A DNA stretch of 19,146 bases from an uncultured Campylobacter sp. (lineage in GTDB: Bacteria > Campylobacterota > Campylobacteria > Campylobacterales > Campylobacteraceae). Location of the stretch: assembly GCF_905371695.1 (NCBI RefSeq), contig NZ_CAJPMA010000026.1, positions 1-19,146 on the forward strand. The letters are read 5' to 3'. The notes under the pieces are model-generated. The model searched no databases. It was not told the DNA's origin and saw only the letters and a program-made list of their open reading frames with translations. Numbering within the stretch: the stretch's first letter is position 1; each line of letters starts with the position of its first letter. Shown here piece by piece: positions 14,508-19,146 of this stretch. The position numbers and the translations under genes were made by a program.

Positions 14508-15719
14508 TATTTGGCGCTTACTTCGATTTTATCCGATTTTTCCGAGCTTATGCCGAACTCGTCCACGGCTACGACTCTGTATTCGTAGGTTTCGCCCGCT
14601 TTTACGTTGGTATCTACGTAGCTAGTGCCCGAAATATCGTTTATCACCGCTTCGCCGCCCGCGCCTTCTTTATACAGCGAATACGAGCTCGCGCGATTTA
14701 CGCCGCTCCAACTTAAATTTACCGCGCTTCCGTCGAAGCTAGCGCCGTTAAATTTAGGCGCGCTAGGTTCGGCTAGCGTCTGTCCGAGTACCGGTTCGTC
14801 TTGTTTTAGGCTTTCTAAATCGTCTTTATCGACGGCCGTAACCTTATAATATCTCTGCGCGCCGTTTGAATTTACTAAATCCTCGTAAGAATTTTGCGAA
14901 GTCTTAGCTAGGTAAGAGTAGGGCAAAATTTTACTAGACGTCCTGTAAATTTTGTAGTAGGCGAAATCCTCGTTCGTAGAAGCGTCCCACGTTAAAATTA
15001 TCTTTTTAGGCTCGCCGTTGGTGGCCTTTAAATTCGTTATCTTGTTAGGGTAACTCCTTTGTAGAGGCGTTTAAAATTTGGCTAGGCTTTGATAGGATGC
15101 CTGAATTCGTGCGGATGAAAATTCTATATTTATAAGACCTGCCGCTTTTTACGTCCGTGTCGATGTATTCGGCGTTTAGACGACCTTTTACTTCGGCGAT
15201 TTTACTCCAATTATCGCTATTTTTATCGGCGCGCTCGATTACGTAACTAGCTACTACTGGCTCTGGGTGCGGGCGCCAAATGATCTTTACGCGTTGAGGC
15301 AATCCGGTAATCGCCTGCGCGAAAGGCACCGAATCCATTAAAGCCTTCGTCGTGGCCGTAGCCGTCGCGCCCGCCGCGGATATCGCGTTAGCCGAGTAGC
15401 TTCTCATCTGATACGAATACGTAGTTTCGGGCGCTAGGTCGGTGTCTACGTAGTGCGTGGCGTAGCGGTCTTTGATGTCGGCTACGATTTGCATTTGAGA
15501 GCCTGGTTGATTAGGATTTGAGCGGTAAAGGTAGTAGCCTAAGACGTTTTCGTCGTTTGTAGGCGTCCATTCAAAGCCGACTTCGGTCATATCTGAAATC
15601 GTCTTTAAGCTCGTAATCGTCGGCAAAGATGCGCTTTGTTGCGTAGGTACGTTACCGCCGCAGCCCGCTACAAAGGCGGCTAAAAGCGGCGTTAAGATAG
15701 TTAGGATTTGTTTTTTCAT
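14507..15719 (-). pseudogene. flpA: Fibronectin type III domain lipoprotein (FlpA homologue), split into two frames
   Basis: In C. jejuni FlpA is a surface lipoprotein that binds host fibronectin. The N-terminus is a lipoprotein signal (MKKQILTILTPLLAAFVAGC, lipobox VAGC, acylated Cys at residue 20). I read four FN3-like modules, each with the late pattern YxDTxxxxGxxYxYRxxA. Frame 0 runs from 15719 to a TAA at 15047-15045 (224 codons). Homology continues without loss in the +1 frame (PNKITNLKATNGEPKKI onward) to 14507. The total of 1213 nt is 3n+1, giving about 403 residues once the shift is corrected, near the roughly 410 of FlpA. The break lies between modules 2 and 3. AAGGAG sits 7 nt before the ATG. 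It is either a one-base insertion, an assembly error or programmed +1 frameshifting. Confidence 0.88.
15045..15070 (-). promoter_or_regulatory. Candidate prfB-like +1 frameshift site in flpA
   Basis: The minus strand reads ACA AAG GAG TTA CCC TAA C. The zero frame stops at TAA (15047-15045), and the +1 frame is closed upstream by a TAA at 15073-15071, so the shift must happen in these 26 nt. They contain a Shine-Dalgarno-like AAGGAG, a 3-nt spacer and CCC before a stop followed by C; tRNA-Pro could re-pair from CCC to CCU. The order and spacing match the prfB site (AGGGGG, UAU, CUU UGA C). There is no ATG, GTG or TTG close by in the +1 frame to support simple reinitiation. Confidence 0.45.
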
Positions 15720-16650
15720 CTATCGTCTCCTTAGGTATTTTTGCGTTTAAAATTTCGTTAAAATCGCTCCAAATAGGCGCGGCAAATTCCATTCTTTGCT
15801 TTGTGCGGGGGTGAATGAAATATATTAAGTAAGCATGAAGCATAACTCGCGGGATTTTATCGTTTTGGCTCTTAAATCCGTATAAATTATCGCCTAAAAT
15901 GTGGCGATTTATGCTTGCTAGATGCGCTCTTATTTGATGAGTGCGGCCGGTAAATAGCTTTGCCGAGATTAAATTTACGCCTAAATTTCGCGAAATTTCG
16001 CCGGCCTCGCCGTTAGAAACTAAATTTATAAAAGCACTTTTAGCCTCGCGTCCGTTTGCTGCGACCGCCTTTTTTAGGCGGTTTGAGACGCTCCTGCCTA
16101 TCGGCGCGTCGATAACGCAGTCCTCTTTAAGCGCTAAATCCGTAAGCGCTAAATAAATCCGCCCCATGCTTTTGTCGCTTAATTGCGCGCTAAGCGCCGC
16201 GTGAGAGGCGTTGTTTTTAGCTACGACGATGGCTCCGCTGGTGCCTTTGTCTAGGCGGTGTACTATACCCGCGCGCGTTTGTCCGTTTAAGCTTGAAAGC
16301 ATTACGCCGCGTTCGTTTAGCCATTCTACGAGAGTGGCTTCTTTTACGCTAGGCGCGCCGTGAACTACGATTTGAGGAGGTTTATTTAGCACCAAAAGAT
16401 CGTCGTCTTCGTAGATTACGGGAACGTCGAAATTTACCTCGTATTCGCTCGGTTTTTGCGGGGCTTCTTTAAAATTTACTAAAATTTCGTCGCCTAAATT
16501 TATCCCTAGCGCGGGTTTTGCGGTCGTTTTGCCGTTTACGCTTACGAGCGCGTCTTTTATTAAAATTTGCGCTTGATTGCGCGAAATTTTTAGCGCGTCC
16601 GCGACCGCCGCGTCAAGTCTTGCGTTAAAAGTAGCTACGAAATTCAGCAA
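15652..16650 (-). CDS. RluA/RluD-family rRNA pseudouridine synthase
   Basis: This enzyme isomerises specific uridines in 23S rRNA to pseudouridine; the exact target sites cannot be read here. The S4 RNA-binding domain is N-terminal (about 10-60, SRNQAQILIKDALVSVNG). The catalytic domain carries HRLDKGTSG (131-139), with D134 as the nucleophile, and FTGRTHQIRAHLA later. The protein is 332 residues. The start is TTG at 16650 with AAAGGA 6 nt upstream; no better start exists. The last 22 or so residues (after FNEILNAKIPKET) overlap the flpA signal-peptide region out of frame by 68 bp, far more than the other overlaps in the cluster. It heads the minus-strand cluster. Confidence 0.9.
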   Translation of the reverse strand: MLNFVATFNARLDAAVADALKISRNQAQILIKDALVSVNGKTTAKPALGINLGDEILVNFKEAPQKPSEYEVNFDVPVIYEDDDLLVLNKPPQIVVHGAPSVKEATLVEWLNERGVMLSSLNGQTRAGIVHRLDKGTSGAIVVAKNNASHAALSAQLSDKSMGRIYLALTDLALKEDCVIDAPIGRSVSNRLKKAVAANGREAKSAFINLVSNGEAGEISRNLGVNLISAKLFTGRTHQIRAHLASINRHILGDNLYGFKSQNDKIPRVMLHAYLIYFIHPRTKQRMEFAAPIWSDFNEILNAKIPKETIDEKTNPNYLNAAFSRLCSGLRR

Positions 16651-16666
16651 AATATTCCTTTGTGCG

Positions 16667-16675
16667 TGTTATAAT
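16667..16675 (+). promoter_or_regulatory. Extended -10 promoter (TGT-TATAAT) for rodA
   Basis: TGT followed by a perfect TATAAT (16670-16675) fits the TGnTATAAT consensus of Campylobacter sigma-70 promoters. Transcription would start near 16682, leaving a leader of about 18 nt before the TTG start at 16700. Confidence 0.6.
16668..16673 (-). promoter_or_regulatory. Possible -10 box for the minus-strand cluster
   Basis: The minus strand reads CGAT-TATAAC-ACGC, 17 nt before the TTG start of the pseudouridine synthase. It would give a very short leader (about 10 nt). It overlaps, almost as a palindrome, the -10 box of the divergent rodA promoter. Confidence 0.4.
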
Positions 16676-16699
16676 CGGGCAAAAATTTAGGTTTTACTT

Positions 16700-17803
16700 T
16701 TGATAAGATTCGATCGCCGTATTTTAACACATTTTGACTTCGTCCAGCCGTTTTTAATAATCCCCGTAGTATCGCTCTCGTTTTTTTTAATCTCCGAAGC
16801 GAACGAAATTTTAGCCTCGAAGCAGCTAGTGTATTTCGGCGTGGGATTTTTATCTTTTTGCGCGGTTTTTTTGCTGCCTATCCGCAGGCTTATTTGGATT
16901 ATTCCAGTTTTTTATTGGGTTAATATCGCGCTGCTTTTTAGCGTGGATTTATTCGGAGTTAGCAAGCTGGGCGCGCAAAGGTGGCTTGAAATTCCTTTCG
17001 TGCATTTTACGTTGCAGCCCAGCGAAACGATGAAACCCGCGTTTTTACTGATGCTTGCGTATTTAATCAAAAAGCGCCCGCCCGAATTTGAAGGGTATAA
17101 TTTAAAGGAATTTTTACGTCTTAGTTTTTATATTTTATTGCCGTTTGCGCTGATCTTAAAAGAGCCCGATCTGGGTACCGCGCTTATACTTTTTTTAGTC
17201 GGGTACGCGGTACTTTTCGTAGTGGGCGTAAATAAGAAAATTTGGTTTACGCTCTTAGCCGCTGGCGCGCTTTTAGCGCCCGTAATGTATGAAAATTTGC
17301 ACGATTATCAAAAAAAGCGTATCGCAGATTTCATCGGAGAGCCGAGCTATCACGTAAGACAAAGTATTATCGCGATAGGCTCGGGCGGATTAAGAGGTAA
17401 ACCAAAAGACGAGGCTACGCAGACGCATTTTAAATTTTTACCGATCGCTACGAGCGATTTTATATTCGCTTATAATATCGAGCGTTTCGGCTTTTACGGC
17501 GCGCTCGGGCTTTTAGGGCTTTATTTCGCACTCATCGTCCATCTTTTAAGCATTAATTACTCGCTTAAAAACGACTATTTTACGCAGGTGATGGCGACGG
17601 GGATCGCGGTGCTGATTTTTATTTATGTGGGAGTAAACGTCTCGATGACGATCGGCTTTGCGCCCGTGGTAGGCGTGCCGCTGCCGTTTTTTAGCTACGG
17701 CGGCAGCAGCTTCGTTACGTTTATGGTTTTGTTTGGGATTTTACAAAATTTGCTGACGTTTAGATTCGACAGTACGCATAGATTTTTAAAGGTAAAATTT
17801 TAA
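16700..17803 (+). CDS. rodA: Rod shape-determining peptidoglycan polymerase RodA (SEDS family)
   Basis: RodA polymerises glycan strands during lateral wall growth with a class B penicillin-binding protein. The 367 residues are mostly membrane segments (about ten). SEDS motifs are KLGAQRWLEIP, QPSETMKPAF, KEPDLGTALI (the Asp is the conserved catalytic position), RQSIIAIGSGGLRGK, FLPIATSDFIFAYNIERFGFYG and GVPLPFFSYGGSS. These motifs fit RodA (MrdB) better than FtsW. The start is TTG at 16700 with TTTAGG about 8 nt upstream; no ATG occurs near the N-terminus. It is transcribed divergently from the division/translation cluster and ends 3 bp from the convergent PhnA-domain gene. It is also called mrdB. 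Confidence 0.95.
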   Translation: MIRFDRRILTHFDFVQPFLIIPVVSLSFFLISEANEILASKQLVYFGVGFLSFCAVFLLPIRRLIWIIPVFYWVNIALLFSVDLFGVSKLGAQRWLEIPFVHFTLQPSETMKPAFLLMLAYLIKKRPPEFEGYNLKEFLRLSFYILLPFALILKEPDLGTALILFLVGYAVLFVVGVNKKIWFTLLAAGALLAPVMYENLHDYQKKRIADFIGEPSYHVRQSIIAIGSGGLRGKPKDEATQTHFKFLPIATSDFIFAYNIERFGFYGALGLLGLYFALIVHLLSINYSLKNDYFTQVMATGIAVLIFIYVGVNVSMTIGFAPVVGVPLPFFSYGGSSFVTFMVLFGILQNLLTFRFDSTHRFLKVKF

Positions 17804-17817
17804 AATTTACGCCTTTT
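17788..17817. terminator. Possible bidirectional terminator between rodA and the PhnA-domain gene
   Basis: AAAGG (17788-17792) and CCTTT (17812-17816) flank TAAA/TTTA with a small bulge, followed by a T-run on the plus strand. The hairpin spans both stop codons of the convergent pair, so the genes would share it. The stem is AT-rich and weak. Confidence 0.35.
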
Positions 17818-18016
17818 TCAAAAACTGGGTTTTAAGCACTATAATACCCATTTTATCTATCTTGCACTCTACTTCGTCGTCATTTCCGGTTAGCTTAATA
17901 TTTTTTGCGGTAGTGCCGCGTTTTAGCGTGGCGCCCGCGCCTTTTACCTTTAAGTCTTTAATTAGCGTTACGTTATCGCCAGCGTTTAATTCCGTTCCGT
18001 TTGCGTCTTTCGGCAT
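17807..18016 (-). CDS. Short PhnA/YjdM-domain protein without zinc ribbon
   Basis: The 69-residue product (KDANGTELNAGDNVTLIKDL, LKRGTTAKNIKL, ECKIDKMGIIVLKTQFLKK) is the C-terminal SH3-like half of the PhnA (YjdM) family. Family members of about 110 residues carry an N-terminal Cys4 zinc ribbon, which is absent here. Despite the name, a role in phosphonate use is not established and none of the phn genes is nearby. AAAAAAGGA precedes the ATG by 7 nt, and a TATAAT box lies about 31 bp upstream, so it is probably monocistronic. Confidence 0.85.
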   Translation of the reverse strand: MPKDANGTELNAGDNVTLIKDLKVKGAGATLKRGTTAKNIKLTGNDDEVECKIDKMGIIVLKTQFLKKA

Positions 18017-18046
18017 TGCGCATCCTTTTTTGAAATTTAAGAGCTG

Positions 18047-18052
18047 ATTATA
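18047..18052 (-). promoter_or_regulatory. -10 box (TATAAT) for the PhnA-domain gene
   Basis: The minus strand reads TTTTTGGC-TATAAT-CAGC, 30 nt before the ATG. The T-rich stretch upstream fits the Campylobacter promoter type. Confidence 0.55.
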
Positions 18053-18061
18053 GCCAAAAAT

Positions 18062-18085
18062 GCTAAAATCGCGTAAAATTTTAGC
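18062..18085 (+). promoter_or_regulatory. Promoter (TGC-TAAAAT) within an inverted repeat upstream of the ACT-domain gene
   Basis: TGC-TAAAAT (18061-18069) resembles an extended -10 box. The same bases form the left arm of a perfect 8-bp inverted repeat (GCTAAAAT 18062-18069, ATTTTAGC 18078-18085) whose right arm ends just before the ribosome site AAAGGA. This could be an operator, or a chance product of a word common in the window. Confidence 0.45.
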
Positions 18086-18096
18086 AAAGGATAAAG

Positions 18097-18363
18097 ATGA
18101 AAGCGATCGTAACGGTGATCGGTAAGGACAAGGTTGGCATTGTGGCGGGCGTTTCGGCCAAGCTCGCGCAGCTTGGGCTAAACATAGACGACATCAGCCA
18201 GACGGTTTTGGATGAGTTTTTTACGATGATGGCGGTGGTTTCCAGCGACGAAAAGCAGGACTTCACGGCTCTAAAGGGGGAGCTAAACGAGCTAGGCGAA
18301 AAGCTAAAAGTTAAAATAAACATCCAAAGCTCGGCGATATTCGACGCCATGCACAACATCTAA
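18097..18363 (+). CDS. ACT-domain protein, UPF0237 family
   Basis: The 88-residue protein is a single ACT domain, beginning MKAIVTVIGKDKVGIVAGVS, with LAQLGLNIDDISQTVLDEFF and FTMMAVVSS. ACT domains bind amino acids or other small ligands, usually as dimers. This family is related to the GcvR type and is typically encoded directly before a UPF0210 (DUF711) gene, as here (9 bp gap), which suggests the two work together. The ligand is unknown. AAAGGATAAAG precedes the ATG. Third codon positions are richer in G and C than in most of the minus-strand cluster. Confidence 0.92.
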   Translation: MKAIVTVIGKDKVGIVAGVSAKLAQLGLNIDDISQTVLDEFFTMMAVVSSDEKQDFTALKGELNELGEKLKVKINIQSSAIFDAMHNI

Positions 18364-18372
18364 GGCCCCGAT

Positions 18373-19146
18373 ATGGACATCAAAAACGTAACCGAAACGA
18401 TCGCGATGATCGAGGAGCAAAATTTCGACATCCGCACGATCACGATGGGCATCAGCCTGCTTGACTGCATCGATCCCGATATCGACAAGGCAGCGGAGAA
18501 AATTTACGCCAAGATCACTGATAAGGCACGCGATCTGGTAAAGGTCGGTAATGAAATTTCAGCAGAGCTTGGTATCCCGATCGTAAATAAACGCGTCTGT
18601 GTAACGCCAATCGCCATCATCGGCGCGGCGACGGATGCCGCAGACTACGTGCCGCTTGCTAGAGCGATGGACGAGGCGGCGCAAAAGGTCGGTATCGACT
18701 TTATCGGCGGCTTTTCGGCGCTAGTGCAAAAGGGCTACGCAAAGGGCGATAAAATTTTAATCGACTCCATCCCCGCCGCGCTCGCCGCGACGCAAAAGGT
18801 CTGCTCGTCGGTAAATATCGGCTCGACCAAAACGGGCATAAATATGAGCGCGGTCGCCGATATGGGGCGCGTGATAAAAGAAACCGCACGGCTTTCGGAT
18901 CTTGGCGCCGCCAAACTCGTAGTGTTTGCCAACGCCGTCGAGGATAATCCTTTTATGGCGGGCGCATTTCACGGCGTGGGCGAGGCAGAAGTCGTCATAA
19001 ACGTGGGCGTATCAGGCCCCGGCGTCGTTAAACGCGCGCTCGAGAAGGTGCGCGGAGCGAGCTTTGACGTGGTCGCCGAGACCGTTAAAAAGACGGCGTT
19101 TAAGATCACGCGCATCGGACAGCTCGTCGGGCAAATGGCGTCCGAG
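18373..19146 (+). CDS. UPF0210 / DUF711 family protein, 3' end outside the window
   Basis: The frame starts at ATG 18373 (MDIKNVTETIAMIEEQNFDI), with AAGG about 7 nt upstream overlapping the end of the ACT gene, and runs open through 258 codons to the window edge. Family members have about 450 residues, so just over half is visible. Recognisable blocks are DIRTITMGISLLDCIDPDI, GIPIVNKRVCVTPIAII, FIGGFSALVQKG, SIPAALAATQKVCSSVNIGS, GINMSAVADMG and FHGVGEAEVVINVGVSGPGV. The fold is related to glycyl-radical enzyme-like proteins in database names, but no reaction is established and I do not assign one. It is probably cotranscribed with the ACT-domain gene. Confidence 0.92.
   Translation, partial: MDIKNVTETIAMIEEQNFDIRTITMGISLLDCIDPDIDKAAEKIYAKITDKARDLVKVGNEISAELGIPIVNKRVCVTPIAIIGAATDAADYVPLARAMDEAAQKVGIDFIGGFSALVQKGYAKGDKILIDSIPAALAATQKVCSSVNIGSTKTGINMSAVADMGRVIKETARLSDLGAAKLVVFANAVEDNPFMAGAFHGVGEAEVVINVGVSGPGVVKRALEKVRGASFDVVAETVKKTAFKITRIGQLVGQMASE

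Noticed and set aside
14507..14926. An independent FN3 gene starting at ATG 14926
   Set aside because: FN3 homology continues upstream of this ATG in the same frame to the shift site, there is no ribosome site, and the product would lack a signal peptide.
15048..15050. Phase-variable homopolymer tract in flpA
   Set aside because: The tract is only three C. Campylobacter phase-variable tracts are usually runs of about eight or more G or C, so high-frequency slippage is not expected.
18081..18359. 92-residue minus-strand ORF opposite the ACT-domain gene
   Set aside because: The plus-strand frame has clear ACT-domain homology, a ribosome site and an adjacent partner gene; the antisense ORF has none.
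1..19146. CRISPR array, insertion sequence, prophage or tRNA gene
   Set aside because: I saw no spaced direct repeats, transposase or integrase frames, terminal repeats, or cloverleaf-like segments ending in a CCA-type arm; nearly all of the sequence is covered by conserved housekeeping genes.

Overview
The window looks like chromosome of a Campylobacter-type epsilonproteobacterium. By eye the GC content is mid-40s percent, which fits the higher-GC, mostly oral or gut species (rectus, showae, gracilis, curvus types) better than C. jejuni. The evidence is gene order. On the minus strand a run of thirteen genes reads rluD-like, flpA, trmB, ftsE, ftsX, an EnvC-like M23 protein, pyrH, rpoZ, spoT, tyrS, a nitronate monooxygenase-like flavoprotein, amidase and mnmC. 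From memory this matches the block around Cj1268c-Cj1280c of C. jejuni, with rodA (mrdB) divergent at its head. No mobile element, CRISPR array, tRNA or rRNA is visible.

Layout. Positions 1-546 (+) hold the 3' part of a SPOR-domain envelope protein whose frame is broken by an in-frame TGA at 28-30. aroE follows at 556-1344 (+). Positions 1345-1715 have no gene and contain two inverted repeats between convergent genes. From 1716 to 16650 (-) runs the long, tightly packed cluster, mostly with 1-17 bp overlaps or gaps of 15 bp or less. The one real break is 10493-10621, upstream of pyrH, where a second promoter is likely. rodA (16700-17803, +) diverges from the cluster out of a 49 bp region with back-to-back -10 boxes. 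A short PhnA-domain gene (17807-18016, -) converges on rodA. The window ends with a two-gene plus-strand unit: an ACT-domain protein (UPF0237 type) and the first 258 codons of a UPF0210/DUF711 protein.

How the genes work together. The envelope part is coherent. FtsE, FtsX, a coiled-coil M23 protein whose LytM site has lost its metal ligands, and a zinc amidase with a long insert in its catalytic domain together look like a complete FtsEX-EnvC-amidase septum-splitting module; RodA supplies wall elongation and SPOR proteins recognise septal glycan. The other cluster genes serve tRNA modification and charging (mnmC, trmB, tyrS), UMP phosphorylation, RNA polymerase omega and (p)ppGpp control.

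The most interesting spot is inside the fibronectin-type-III lipoprotein gene (flpA homologue). The gene is split into two frames exactly between FN3 modules 2 and 3. The 26-nt window in which the frame must change contains AAGGAG-UUA-CCC-UAA-C, which has the architecture and spacing of the prfB (release factor 2) programmed +1 frameshift site. It may be programmed frameshifting giving two-module and four-module lipoproteins, or simply a one-base insertion. The sequence alone cannot decide.
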